A stretch of DNA of 64,000 nt from CAYWWY01 sp964462525 (GTDB taxonomy: Bacteria > Thermotogota > Thermotogae > MWEM01): positions 1-64,000 of the forward strand of contig CAYWWY010000001.1 in the NCBI GenBank assembly GCA_964462525.1, given 5' to 3'. Both the position numbers and the translations under genes were made by a program. The first letter of the stretch is position 1. The number at the start of each line of letters is the position of its first letter. Of the stretch, positions 42,349-51,533 are shown piece after piece. The notes under the pieces were generated by a model. The model did no database searches and was not told the DNA's origin. It saw only the letters and a program-made list of their open reading frames with translations.

Positions 42349-43607
42349 ACTGAGAACTCCTTTTCCAAAACATGGGAGATGTTCGGTTTCTCCAAAGCAA
42401 TTTTGGGAACAACGAGGCTCGTCACCCATACCGAGGAAAAATAAGATTTCAAGATTTCGTTAATCTGATCCAAAGAAACGCTTTGAATCGTGTCTTCGAT
42501 TTCTTCAAGGGAAACACTGCGCGAATGAGCAATGCCGTTATCCAAATTCCGCATCATTGTTGTGTAGGTGCTTTCTGTTGACAACAGCAGTTTTCCCATC
42601 AGTCTCTCTTTTCCATAAGCAAGTTCCTCGGGTTTAATCCCTTGTTGAATCAAGGTATTGAATTGACTTTTCAATTCTTCGATCAGCCTTTGGTATTTTT
42701 CGCAGGCAGTTGCCGCGTAAAGAAAATAGACCCCACCAGCAGGATAGGAGATTAGATCGCTTTCGATTGCATAGACCAAACCGAGTTCTTCCCGAATTCG
42801 ATGGAATAGGCGGGAACTCATTCCACTCGTTAATAGCGTATTCAACACTTGAAAAGGATAGTAATCAGGATCTTTCCTGCTCGGTCCTTCGATTCCAAGG
42901 ATTACGTGGATCTGTTGAATGTCATCCTTGATTTCCTGGACTACGGTTTCCTTTGGTAGAAAACTTAGCGATTCATGATTCGTAATGCTTAGTTCTGTCT
43001 CCAAACAAGAAAGCTTTTCAATAAGCTCTTCGCCAAAGTTGCCAGAAATAGAAAAGACCATCCTTTGGGTTGAATAGTTTTGCTGGTAAAACCGCACCAT
43101 TTCATGATGTTTCATGTTGCTTATGGATTCTGCCGTACCAAGGACGGGGCGACTATAGGCGCTTCCTTCCCAAACAGCGCGGAAGAAGTTCTCATATACC
43201 GTATCTACAGGATCGTCTTCCGAAGCGCTGATCTCCTCTAAAATCACTTCTTGTTCCAAATGATACTGCTCCAGAGGAAATGCAGCGTTCGTTACCAAAT
43301 CCAACAAGGTATCGATCGCGCACGCACTATAAGAATCGGGTACTCTGCAAAAATAGACGGTATTCTCTTTGCCAGTGAAAGCATTCAGCGTACCCCCTAC
43401 CCGTTCAATCGGCTCTTTTAACTCGAAAGCACTTCGACATCGGGTCCCTTTAAACACCATATGCTCCGTAAAATGGGCTATTCCCGATTGATCCAAAGAC
43501 TCATAAGCAGATCCCACCCGAACTGCTAATCCGATGCTGCATGACCGTAGCCCGCTCATAGGTTGGAGATACACTTCAATACCGTTATCCAGATCAATTC
43601 GATCCAT
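42345..43607 (-). CDS. M16-family zinc peptidase
   Basis: The 420-residue protein has the inverted zinc motif H45-F-T-E48-H49 and the downstream Glu in VILEEISASEDDP, with the second M16 lobe after residue 200. It resembles the YmxG/PqqL processing peptidase commonly found after pnp in Firmicutes and Thermotogota. Natural substrate is unknown. The frame begins at GTG 43619 overlapping the pnp stop, but AGGTGA eight bases before ATG 43607 makes that start likelier. It is coupled to pnp upstream and to the HD-GYP gene downstream. Confidence 0.9.
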   Translation of the reverse strand: MDRIDLDNGIEVYLQPMSGLRSCSIGLAVRVGSAYESLDQSGIAHFTEHMVFKGTRCRSAFELKEPIERVGGTLNAFTGKENTVYFCRVPDSYSACAIDTLLDLVTNAAFPLEQYHLEQEVILEEISASEDDPVDTVYENFFRAVWEGSAYSRPVLGTAESISNMKHHEMVRFYQQNYSTQRMVFSISGNFGEELIEKLSCLETELSITNHESLSFLPKETVVQEIKDDIQQIHVILGIEGPSRKDPDYYPFQVLNTLLTSGMSSRLFHRIREELGLVYAIESDLISYPAGGVYFLYAATACEKYQRLIEELKSQFNTLIQQGIKPEELAYGKERLMGKLLLSTESTYTTMMRNLDNGIAHSRSVSLEEIEDTIQSVSLDQINEILKSYFSSVWVTSLVVPKIALEKPNISHVLEKEFSV

Positions 43608-43615
43608 ACAGTTGA

Positions 43616-45838
43616 TCACCTGTTCCGGGAATCAGAACCTCGGTCTCTCCGAGTATCAGTCCTTCGATTTCGATAACTCCCCTTGTTATCCCTGTTATCC
43701 CGAGATTCCCTCGGTTTCTTCGGGGGCATAGGTTTTTCGCTCCCGTCTTCATTGTATAGGATCCGGTGGAGTTCATATTTCCCATCTTCGATTTTCGCAA
43801 CTCGAACCGTGACCGGATCTCCAATTTTCATGGATTCAGTCGGATCTTTGACATACTCTCCCATGTTTGAAACGTGTAAAAGACCTGATTTTCCCGGTAC
43901 CAACTCAACAAAAACCCCGTATTTCTCGACGCGAACAATTTTCCCTTCAAAGACTGCGCCAGGCTCGATGGGAGATAACAACCGATCAATAAAGTCTTTC
44001 GCCGCCAGGACTTTGAGAGAATTCTCTCCGAAAATCTTGACTCTCCCTTTTTCATCTTCGATCTCGATTTCCACATCAAATTCAGCGCTGATCCTTCGAA
44101 TCATCTTTCCACCAGGGCCGATTAACTCACCGATTGATTCAGTGGGAATGTCTGTTGTTTCAATCATTGGCGCGTAGGGAGAAATTTGATTTCTCGCCTG
44201 TGGAATAGATTTCTCCATAATACCCAAAATATGAAGGCGCGCCTCTTTGGCCCTGCTTAATGCCAAAGCCATTATCTCGGAAGTAATCCCGCTCACTTTA
44301 ATATCCATTTGAAAACCTGTAATTCCCTCTTTGGTCCCTGCGACCTTAAAGTCCATATCACCAAGGTGGTCTTCCATTCCAAGGATATCAGTAAGGATTT
44401 CAACCCCATCCGGTTCTTTAACCATACCCATGGCAACTCCCGCCACATGCTTACTGACAGGAACGCCGGCATCCATAAGGCTTAAAGAAGCTGCGCATAT
44501 CGAAGCCATGGAAGAAGATCCATTTGATTCAAGGATTTCTGAAACTACCCGAATGGTATAGGGAAACACTTCTTCAGATGGTAAGATAAACTTAACGGAT
44601 CGTTCGGCTAAGTGGCCGTGTCCTACTTCTCTGCGGCTCAGTCCACGCATTCCTTTCACTTCTCCGGTACAAAACGGAGGAAAGTTATAATGCAGCATAA
44701 ACCGTTTGGTACTATCTTCAAAAATGGTATCGACAATCTGCACATCAACTCCAGCCCCAAGGGTGACCAATCCGAGAGACTGGGTCTCCCCCCGAGTAAA
44801 GAGAGCTGATCCATGCGTTCTTGGCAGGAGAGAGAGTTCGCATGTTATGGGCCGTACTTGATCTGGTTTTCTTCCATCGGCGCGCATCTTCTCTTCAATA
44901 ACCATTCTACGCATAACAGTTTGAAGGATGTCTTCAAATACTTCATGGACCAACGGAGCTTTTTCTTGGATTTCTCCTTCTTCCGCATCTTCGAAAAACC
45001 GATCGATTATCTCTTCACGGTAGAGGTTTAATGCTTGATTTCTCGATTTCTTTCCTGTTTCAAGGATTGTTTCTTTCATGAGTTGCCGATCGATCATTTG
45101 ATCAAATCGGTTCAAGTCTTCTTCGGAGAGGGTAATCACTTCAAACGCGATTTTGTCCTGGAGTTCGATGTTCTGGATAATTTCTTCCTGGAACAAGCAT
45201 AGTTCTTGAATCACATGATGCGCTTTGTCTAAAATGTGGATCAATAATTCTTCGGAAACCTCTTTTGCTTCTCCTTCAACCATAACAATTGCTTCACGCG
45301 AGCCAGCAATTGTAAGGTCGACGATGCTTTCTTCCAGTTGTTGCATTGATGGAAATACGATCACCTCGCCGTTGACATAACCAACTCGAACACCAGCAAC
45401 CGTCCCGGAAAACGGGATGGATGAAATATTCAATGCCAGGGAAGCTCCAAAAATGGCAAGGACATCTGGGGGTTGATCCGGGTTGACCGAAAGCACCGTG
45501 GAGATGATCTGAACCTCATTGCGAAACCCTTTGGGAAACAGAGGCCGAATTGGGCGGTCTACTAACCTTGCCGAAAGGATAGCCGTGTCTCCTGGTCTTC
45601 CTTCCCTCTTTAGAAACCCACCGGGGATCTTCCCGGCAGCGTAGAATTTTTCTTGAAATTCTACTGTTAACGGTAAAAAATCACCGGGCCGTTCGTTCGT
45701 AGATACATTGGCGTTGACCAAAACGACTGATTCACCGTATCGTACCAATACCGATCCGCTGGATTGTTTTGCCATTTTTCCCTGCTCCACAGCAAAACAG
45801 GTTCCTCGGATTTCTTTCTCCCATCTTTGATAGGGCAT
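43616..45838 (-). CDS. pnp: Polynucleotide phosphorylase
   Basis: The 740-residue protein has two RNase PH domains (GKIPGGFLKREGRPG in the first, HYNFPPFCTGEVKGMRGLSRREVGHG in the second), a KH domain (IGPGGKMIRRISAEF) and an S1 domain (VFEGKIVRVEKYGVFVELVPG). It degrades RNA by phosphorolysis from the 3' end. The C-terminal 30 residues are a low-complexity tail rich in Arg, Asp and Asn. ATG 45838 is chosen over an upstream GTG that abuts the AGGAG site. It leads an operon with the M16 peptidase and two HD-GYP genes. Confidence 0.97.
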   Translation of the reverse strand: MPYQRWEKEIRGTCFAVEQGKMAKQSSGSVLVRYGESVVLVNANVSTNERPGDFLPLTVEFQEKFYAAGKIPGGFLKREGRPGDTAILSARLVDRPIRPLFPKGFRNEVQIISTVLSVNPDQPPDVLAIFGASLALNISSIPFSGTVAGVRVGYVNGEVIVFPSMQQLEESIVDLTIAGSREAIVMVEGEAKEVSEELLIHILDKAHHVIQELCLFQEEIIQNIELQDKIAFEVITLSEEDLNRFDQMIDRQLMKETILETGKKSRNQALNLYREEIIDRFFEDAEEGEIQEKAPLVHEVFEDILQTVMRRMVIEEKMRADGRKPDQVRPITCELSLLPRTHGSALFTRGETQSLGLVTLGAGVDVQIVDTIFEDSTKRFMLHYNFPPFCTGEVKGMRGLSRREVGHGHLAERSVKFILPSEEVFPYTIRVVSEILESNGSSSMASICAASLSLMDAGVPVSKHVAGVAMGMVKEPDGVEILTDILGMEDHLGDMDFKVAGTKEGITGFQMDIKVSGITSEIMALALSRAKEARLHILGIMEKSIPQARNQISPYAPMIETTDIPTESIGELIGPGGKMIRRISAEFDVEIEIEDEKGRVKIFGENSLKVLAAKDFIDRLLSPIEPGAVFEGKIVRVEKYGVFVELVPGKSGLLHVSNMGEYVKDPTESMKIGDPVTVRVAKIEDGKYELHRILYNEDGSEKPMPPKKPRESRDNRDNKGSYRNRRTDTRRDRGSDSRNR

Positions 45839-45885
45839 AATTGTGACCACTCCTGTCTTTACAGAATCTCTTCTAATGTAGATTG

Positions 45886-45894
45886 ATTATATCA
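45886..45894 (-). promoter_or_regulatory. Extended -10 promoter of pnp operon
   Basis: TGATATAAT on the minus strand, 48 bases before the pnp ATG. The upstream -35 region overlaps the end of the radical SAM gene and is not close to consensus. Confidence 0.6.
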
Positions 45895-45918
45895 TATATA
45901 ACGAGAAAAGCAGGTAGT

Positions 45919-46839
45919 TTAAACTCCGTGGCATTCAAAAGAATGATAGGTTTCTTTTGTGAGACTCGGTCGATCATTGTAATATAACCGGTAACAGTAC
46001 GCGCAGCCGCTGGTAGAAAAGACCTTAGGGGGGGCCTTTTCCCCAATCTGGTCTTCGATCGTTCCCATTAGGGTGCCATATGAGGTAAAAGATACCTGCT
46101 CGGATCTCAATCGTCGTAGATTCATCCAATAGAGAAGGCAGAGAAGCTCCCGGTACTGAGTTACAGGGGGTGAAGGTTTGTTTTCTAGAGGAGTTCCGCG
46201 GACAGGCGTGAAAGGAAATAATCCAATTGTGATCCTGTGGTCGATGAGCCGTTGCATTAGCTCTGCCCCCTGTTTTTGCGTTTCTCCCAAACCAATAATT
46301 AAATGCGTTGTCACCTTCTCTGGAAAATCACTGGATACTTGGAACAAAAGATCCAAGTCCTGTTTCTGGTTTCCTTTCCGAATTTGCCGATAAGCGATCG
46401 GATCTATGACATCGATGGAAAACCCCAGTCGATCGATTCCCATCGAGAAGTAATAATGGACTTGTGATCGTTCAGTAATCCGTATGGAAAGAGAAACCGG
46501 GATATCCAGACCAACCCAGATGGGAAGCATTGCAATCAATTCGGATTCCACATTTTCCGAGGAAACAACCTGTAAGCAGATCCGTTTGAAGGCTTCTTTC
46601 TTGCGCTTGATCGCATCCATGATTGTATCCAAAGAAAAGGGAATCCATGGAATGCGGGAAAGGTATGCACCATCGGCATTAGATATTGCCGATTGGGCAC
46701 AATATCCGCACGTATAGAGGCATCGTTCGCCCACCATCACAAAAAGAGTCTTCATCGGCATCTTCATCCGAAAAGGGATGAGTTCGAGAAGGCTTGCAGA
46801 ACCATATGATAATCGAACTAAATCGGAAGAAATCTTCAT
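45919..46839 (-). CDS. BioB-like radical SAM protein
   Basis: The 306-residue protein has the radical SAM cluster motif C-L-Y-T-C-G-Y-C followed by AQS, like biotin synthase, and the barrel motifs CLQVVSSENVES and GIDRLGFSIDVID. It differs from BioB in the C-terminal half and ends with a second Cys pair, GCAYCYRLYYNDRPS, which could hold an auxiliary cluster. It resembles the 'biotin synthase-related' group (COG2516), some members of which act in lipoyl synthesis in archaea; no lipoate or biotin genes are nearby. The precise reaction is unknown. Confidence 0.8.
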   Translation of the reverse strand: MKISSDLVRLSYGSASLLELIPFRMKMPMKTLFVMVGERCLYTCGYCAQSAISNADGAYLSRIPWIPFSLDTIMDAIKRKKEAFKRICLQVVSSENVESELIAMLPIWVGLDIPVSLSIRITERSQVHYYFSMGIDRLGFSIDVIDPIAYRQIRKGNQKQDLDLLFQVSSDFPEKVTTHLIIGLGETQKQGAELMQRLIDHRITIGLFPFTPVRGTPLENKPSPPVTQYRELLCLLYWMNLRRLRSEQVSFTSYGTLMGTIEDQIGEKAPPKVFSTSGCAYCYRLYYNDRPSLTKETYHSFECHGV

Positions 46840-46845
46840 AACAAA

Positions 46846-46897
46846 AGTATATCACATCATCGGAGAAAACTTGCCTTTCTCTTCGGTGTGTTATAAT
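46846..46897. promoter_or_regulatory. Divergent extended -10 promoters
   Basis: TGATATACT on the minus strand (46846-46854) lies just before the radical SAM start, giving a very short leader. TGTTATAAT on the plus strand (46889-46897) faces the pyruvate-kinase-C-like gene. Confidence 0.5.
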
Positions 46898-46951
46898 TCG
46901 AAAGAGGAAACGAATGATCCACACCAAAATTTAATGGATAAGGGAGGGCGT

Positions 46952-47542
46952 ATGATGAGAAGAACTGAATCAATCACCTATTTTGACAAGCCAGGACCGG
47001 AACACACCCAGGAAACATTGCGCTTATGCATCGAAGAATCATCAAGACTCGAATCTAAAACCTTGGTTATACCATCGACAACCGGGAATAGCGCTTTAAT
47101 GGCAATGGATATGCTTTCAAACCGAACAGATATCCGCTTGGTTGTTGTCGGCCACAGGTATGGTTTTCGAGAACAGGGTAAGAACGAGATGCCCGACGAA
47201 GTCATAGAAAAGATTCGGAACAATGGGCATTGTCTTTGGTTGGGGACGCATTTGCTAACTGGTTTGGAGAAGGATTTTATCAATCTGTATGGCGGGTTGA
47301 TGCCCCATCGATTGATTGCAGATACCTTCCGAATCTTTTCTCAAGGGGTAAAAGTGTTGTTTGAAGATGCGGTCATGGCTGCAGACGCAGGAATGGTGCC
47401 CATTGGAAAATGGATCGTATCTGCTGGTGGAACGGGCAGAGGACTGGATACGGCAATGACGATCCGTGTTAATCACTCCGACGGGTTTATGAAATCCAAA
47501 ATCGCGAAAATTCTTTGCATGCCTGCGTCTTACGAGTTGTAA
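46952..47542 (+). CDS. Pyruvate-kinase alpha/beta-domain-like protein
   Basis: The 196-residue protein resembles the C-terminal allosteric domain of pyruvate kinase standing alone: TLVIPSTTGNSALMAMDML, LVVVGHRYGFREQG, and IVSAGGTGRGLDTAMTIRV. Such stand-alone proteins occur in archaea and anaerobic bacteria and their function is not established. The start is ATG 46952 (or 46955), after GGGAGGG; the longer frame upstream overlaps the promoter. It is divergent from the radical SAM gene and convergent with the unknown 414-residue gene. Confidence 0.75.
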   Translation: MMRRTESITYFDKPGPEHTQETLRLCIEESSRLESKTLVIPSTTGNSALMAMDMLSNRTDIRLVVVGHRYGFREQGKNEMPDEVIEKIRNNGHCLWLGTHLLTGLEKDFINLYGGLMPHRLIADTFRIFSQGVKVLFEDAVMAADAGMVPIGKWIVSAGGTGRGLDTAMTIRVNHSDGFMKSKIAKILCMPASYEL

Positions 47543-47577
47543 GAATCAGAAAGGGTTTGAGTCAAAAATCCTTAAAC

Positions 47578-48822
47578 CTATATTCCTTCAATCTTGTTAA
47601 TGATCTCTTTTAGAAGCGCCAAGGTGGCATTCCACTTATTCCAACCGATTTTTGGATTGAGCGCAAAAACAAGTCTCCCTGTTGGTTCCATTTGGAATCC
47701 GCTATGGATCAACCGATCAATCAGAGCGGCCTGGTTTAGCTCGCGAAGTCGAGCTAGAGTATGATCTGTGATTGTGATCATGTCTTGATAGGGAGAGACA
47801 ACCGAGTGTGTATAGGTGCGGGGGAACAATTCAAAGAGAATATCTCCTGCTCCTCGTTCGATGGCGATGCCTACGTCATGATCTAGGTTTGGAGAGAGTT
47901 CGAATGAGAATTCGATCATATTGAGGATCTCGCGGAAAAACTTGCGGTTGCTTGGGTTCATTTCAAAGTAGACATCTTCCAATGATCTTGGGGATGATTT
48001 CAAGGTTGACTCGAATGCGGGAATTTGCCCTTGCGCATCAAGGTATACCGGGACATTTTTTAACGTGTCAATCCCTTGATAGAATAACGTTTTAAATACC
48101 TCTTTTGAGGGTGCACTGGGGAATAGATTCTTTGCAAGTTTCTCCAAACCGTCAAACCATCGTACATCACCGATAAAATCCATTGCTGCGCTTTCCATTG
48201 ACTCGACTTTACGACGTAAGTAAAACCGGGCGATCCATTGATAATCGAAAGGTTGTCCAGAAGGAATGCCTGCTTCCATCGCAATATCGGAGAGGATTCG
48301 GAAAGAATAGGCCAATGATAAGTCCTGAATCAATTTCCCAATGGCCGGGTCAGAGAGAATATCAGGGAAAAAAGCTGCTTGCAAACCTAAGTCACGGAGT
48401 CGAAAGAGGTCGGATTCAACAATATGGTGGAAGTATGCGCAAGCAATATTGCACCAAAACACGACCATACAACAGTCTGTCAACACTTCTCGATCATTGC
48501 GGGTATCGGAAAAACCTATCTTAACCCTTCCAAAAAGGACATGGCTTTCCTGTAGTAAGGAGTTTTGAGCAAAATAGATTCCATATTCTTGAGGGTGTAG
48601 GGAGAAAGGCCGGTAATGGAACAGAAGGGTTGGTTGAAAGGTGGTCGGAGGATCTTGTTTTCGCAGATTCTTAACCAAAAGCTCACTTAGTAGCGCAGCT
48701 TCAGTCCTAGCTTGGAACACTCTTCGCGGTCCTGAAAGACTTCGGATTTCCTGTTCGAACGAATCCTCCATCTTTCCACTAATCCTACGGGCAAAACTCG
48801 CAAAAGGGTTCTTTGCCTGCAA
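47578..48822 (-). CDS. Unrecognised 414-residue protein
   Basis: The protein shows no signal peptide, no clear membrane segment and no motif I can name. It is mixed alpha/beta with Tyr/Phe-rich stretches (LLFHYRPFSLHPQEYGIYFAQN), a Cys-rich hydrophobic segment (TDCCMVVFWCNIACAYFHHIVES) and a conserved-looking C-terminus (GRLVFALNPKIGWNKWNATL). The start is TTG 48822 with GGGAGGG seven bases before. It is the last gene of the clpC-radA-osmC-DUF368 operon, 19 bases after DUF368, so it may act with envelope or proteostasis functions. That is inference from position only. Confidence 0.75.
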   Translation of the reverse strand: MQAKNPFASFARRISGKMEDSFEQEIRSLSGPRRVFQARTEAALLSELLVKNLRKQDPPTTFQPTLLFHYRPFSLHPQEYGIYFAQNSLLQESHVLFGRVKIGFSDTRNDREVLTDCCMVVFWCNIACAYFHHIVESDLFRLRDLGLQAAFFPDILSDPAIGKLIQDLSLAYSFRILSDIAMEAGIPSGQPFDYQWIARFYLRRKVESMESAAMDFIGDVRWFDGLEKLAKNLFPSAPSKEVFKTLFYQGIDTLKNVPVYLDAQGQIPAFESTLKSSPRSLEDVYFEMNPSNRKFFREILNMIEFSFELSPNLDHDVGIAIERGAGDILFELFPRTYTHSVVSPYQDMITITDHTLARLRELNQAALIDRLIHSGFQMEPTGRLVFALNPKIGWNKWNATLALLKEIINKIEGI

Positions 48823-48841
48823 GGTGTATCCCTCCCTATTG

Positions 48842-49702
48842 TTAATGTTTGAAATGGTACCGGTGAAGCCGGTTCAGAAACCGGCCACATGCAAAACCTG
48901 CTGAAGCGCATATTATCGTTATCAACCAACTTTCGACCCCGGTAAGATTTCCTTTTACCATCCATAGGAGCGCTAAAGAGCCGATAACCATTCCCGTGAG
49001 TAGACTGTAGGTGCCATTTTGAAAGCGATGCATTAGTTTCCGGATCAAAACAGCGCTCACCCAAATCCCAAAACAAGCCCCTATAGCAATGATCAAAACG
49101 GGAAATACACGAAAATTTGCTACCGAATCAACGACCAGAGGATACATTCCCAAGATCACAAGGAGCATTGAACCAGAAACTCCAGGTATCAGCATTGTCG
49201 CTGCAGAAACTAACCCGGCAAAAAACAGAATTACGTACCCTTGGAACGGGCCTTCAGCTCCAACGGAAGTCACCGATTCATGGATTTCTGGATTTGTTGT
49301 TGTTATCTTTAGAAAAGAAACCAACAGAACCAATAGAAACCCCAATCCCAGCCATACCCATGTTTGGACTTTTTTCCTGTCGATTTGCTTCCAAAGCGGG
49401 TCCAAAGAACCCAAAATGAGCCCAAAGAAGAACAGATAGACCCAAGCAGATGAAATAGATAACAAATGTCCCATAAGCTTAGCCATGCTCAGGATCCCAA
49501 CAAGAGCACCAGCGATAAGAAGGAGGATTCGAGAAAGACTATTCCGATCTAAACCGAACATACGCTTTTTTAGGGAAAAAGCCGATACCGCTTCGATTAC
49601 AAAAGAATGGACACCGAGTAAAAGGAGGAAAGTACCTCCACTGATTCCTGGAACAACATTAGCTACGCCCACGAAGAATCCAGCAAGCAGAAAGGGCGTC
49701 AT
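48842..49702 (-). CDS. DUF368 polyprenyl-phosphate transporter (PopT-like)
   Basis: The 286-residue membrane protein has about eight hydrophobic segments and the duplicated DUF368 motif: NVVPGISGGTFLLLLG near residue 15 and MLIPGVSGSMLLVILG near 170. DUF368 proteins (PopT) recycle undecaprenyl phosphate across the membrane, from published work on this family. It starts with an ATGA overlap of the osmC stop. A position between osmC and an unknown gene, downstream of clpC-radA, is unusual for a lipid carrier transporter. Confidence 0.88.
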   Translation of the reverse strand: MTPFLLAGFFVGVANVVPGISGGTFLLLLGVHSFVIEAVSAFSLKKRMFGLDRNSLSRILLLIAGALVGILSMAKLMGHLLSISSAWVYLFFFGLILGSLDPLWKQIDRKKVQTWVWLGLGFLLVLLVSFLKITTTNPEIHESVTSVGAEGPFQGYVILFFAGLVSAATMLIPGVSGSMLLVILGMYPLVVDSVANFRVFPVLIIAIGACFGIWVSAVLIRKLMHRFQNGTYSLLTGMVIGSLALLWMVKGNLTGVESWLITIICASAGFACGRFLNRLHRYHFKH

Positions 49703-50112
49703 TCGTACACGATTTCATGGGTGATATCAGTCGCTTTTCTCAACATCGCTTGAACAGCGCAATACTTTTCTGTAGAAAGAGAAACTGCTTTCTCAACTTT
49801 CTCAATGGGAGGATCTTGGGGGAAATGAAAAAAATACCTTACGTGGATCGAGTCATAGGTTTTTGGGTGGTCTATGGAAGAAGAATGGTGAATCTCAACG
49901 CGAAAATTATAGGGTCCGACTTTCATCTTTTCAAGAATGGAAACCACATCCATACCCGTACATCCACTCAAACCGACAAGAAGCAGTTCCTTCGGACGGG
50001 GCCCCAAATCATTACCACCCGAATCAATCCCTGTATCCATGATCACTTCTTGACCCGATGGCGCTACGCACCGAAAGGTCATATTTCCTTCCCAGTAGGT
50101 CACAAGATCCAT
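49699..50112 (-). CDS. OsmC/Ohr-family peroxidase-like protein
   Basis: The 137-residue protein has both family cysteines, in GLSGCTGMDVVSIL and STEKYCAVQAML, with Arg/Glu-rich helices between. Such proteins reduce organic or fatty acyl hydroperoxides with thiols. It could also be one of the YhfA-like members with unknown substrate, since the start MDLVTYWEGNMTF is of that type. Its stop overlaps the DUF368 start. It is 35 bases after radA. Confidence 0.87.
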   Translation of the reverse strand: MDLVTYWEGNMTFRCVAPSGQEVIMDTGIDSGGNDLGPRPKELLLVGLSGCTGMDVVSILEKMKVGPYNFRVEIHHSSSIDHPKTYDSIHVRYFFHFPQDPPIEKVEKAVSLSTEKYCAVQAMLRKATDITHEIVYE

Positions 50113-50147
50113 TTCAGACTCCTCCTCCTTTTCTGGTTATGTGTTAT

Positions 50148-51533
50148 TCAAGTTCGGGTTGGTTCTTGATTCATTAGTTCTGTCAATACGTCAACCAGAT
50201 GATCCTTTTGGATGATCTCAAGTTTTGTTTCCCGTAAAGATTGGATTTGATCCTTGGATAGTACTGGTGTGTAGACTTTGAGGAATTGAAGACGCTCTAA
50301 CTCTCGAATTCTCTTGATCGGATTTGCAACCCTTCGTATTTTTCCATCCAATCCGACTTCCCCAAAAAAGGCAACAAGATTGGGTAATGATTGATCAACA
50401 AAAGAGGAATAGATGGAAACAGCCAACCCCAATTCTATCGCCGGATCATCGATCCGTAATCCTCCCAAAAGGTTAACGTACACATCATTACGGTCGACCG
50501 GAATGTTCAACCGTTTGCTCAGCACCGCGCACATTAATGACAAGCGTTCCATGTCAATTCCTTTGGAAACTCGTTTCGGAACGCTGTATGGGGATTGCGT
50601 AACCAGGCTTTGTAACTCAACAACGAGTGGCGTCGTTCCTTCCAGGGCAACCACGATGGTATTCCCTGGATAAACGGAATTGGAATCGTAAAAGCGTTCG
50701 GATGGATCGATCACTTCTTGTAACCCTGTTTCACGCATCTCAAAAACGCCAATTTCGTTGGTTGGACCGAATCGGTTCTTCATACTCCGGAGGATCCGCA
50801 AGTCGGTCGACGATTCCCCTTCGAAATAAAGGACAACATCAACTAGGTGTTCAACCATTTTGGGACCAGCAATTTGCCCAGTTTTTGTTATGTGAGCAAC
50901 AAGGAAAATTGGAATCTGGTGCTTTTTTGCAAAGGACGTAGCGATTCCTACGGATTCCCGCAACTGAACAACACCACCTGGAAGACCCGGAGCGCTGTGA
51001 ACTCTCATCGTTTGAATTGAATCGATAATAACAAACCATGGGTTTGAAGTAATTTGATCCGTAGAACGGAGGATTGATTCCAAGCCTTGCTCAAGATGGC
51101 TCGTGGAAAAAAGAAACATTCCCGATGGATCTTTACTCGTTACTCGAGAAGCTCTCATCCTGATTTGATCCATGGATTCTTCTCCACTGAGATAGAAAGA
51201 AAGCCCGGTTGAAAGTGCGATCTGTGTCATCAGGGTGCTCTTCCCAACACCAGGATCGCCACCGACCAATATGACGGACCCAGGGACGATGCCTCCCCCA
51301 AGGATTCTATCTACCCAATGATAACCGCTTGATATCCGTTTGCACCGATCAGTTGGGATTTGAGACACAGCAATCCAACCTGTTTCAGAGCCTGATTCCA
51401 ATAAGGGTTCCTTTTCCGTGCTAACTTCACGAAAGGTATTCCAATTCGCGCATCCGGGACACTTTCCAAACCACTTGATTGACTCAAATCCGCATGCATC
51501 GCAGACGAAGATCTTCTTGGGCTTCTGGCTCAC
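50148..51533 (-). CDS. radA: DNA repair protein RadA
   Basis: The 461-residue protein has a zinc finger (C11, C14, C25, C28), a RecA-like ATPase with Walker A GGDPGVGKST at 91-100, the RadA-specific KNRFG motif in MKNRFGPTNEIGVFEM, and a Lon-like C-terminal domain. It drives branch migration in recombination. The GTG start overlaps the clpC stop (GTGA). The clpC-radA pairing is the same as in Firmicutes, where disA usually follows; disA is not here. Confidence 0.96.
   Translation of the reverse strand: MSQKPKKIFVCDACGFESIKWFGKCPGCANWNTFREVSTEKEPLLESGSETGWIAVSQIPTDRCKRISSGYHWVDRILGGGIVPGSVILVGGDPGVGKSTLMTQIALSTGLSFYLSGEESMDQIRMRASRVTSKDPSGMFLFSTSHLEQGLESILRSTDQITSNPWFVIIDSIQTMRVHSAPGLPGGVVQLRESVGIATSFAKKHQIPIFLVAHITKTGQIAGPKMVEHLVDVVLYFEGESSTDLRILRSMKNRFGPTNEIGVFEMRETGLQEVIDPSERFYDSNSVYPGNTIVVALEGTTPLVVELQSLVTQSPYSVPKRVSKGIDMERLSLMCAVLSKRLNIPVDRNDVYVNLLGGLRIDDPAIELGLAVSIYSSFVDQSLPNLVAFFGEVGLDGKIRRVANPIKRIRELERLQFLKVYTPVLSKDQIQSLRETKLEIIQKDHLVDVLTELMNQEPTRT

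Noticed and set aside
43683..44177. 164-residue frame antisense to pnp
   Set aside because: It mirrors the coding strand of a well-supported gene, has no ribosome binding site and no motif.
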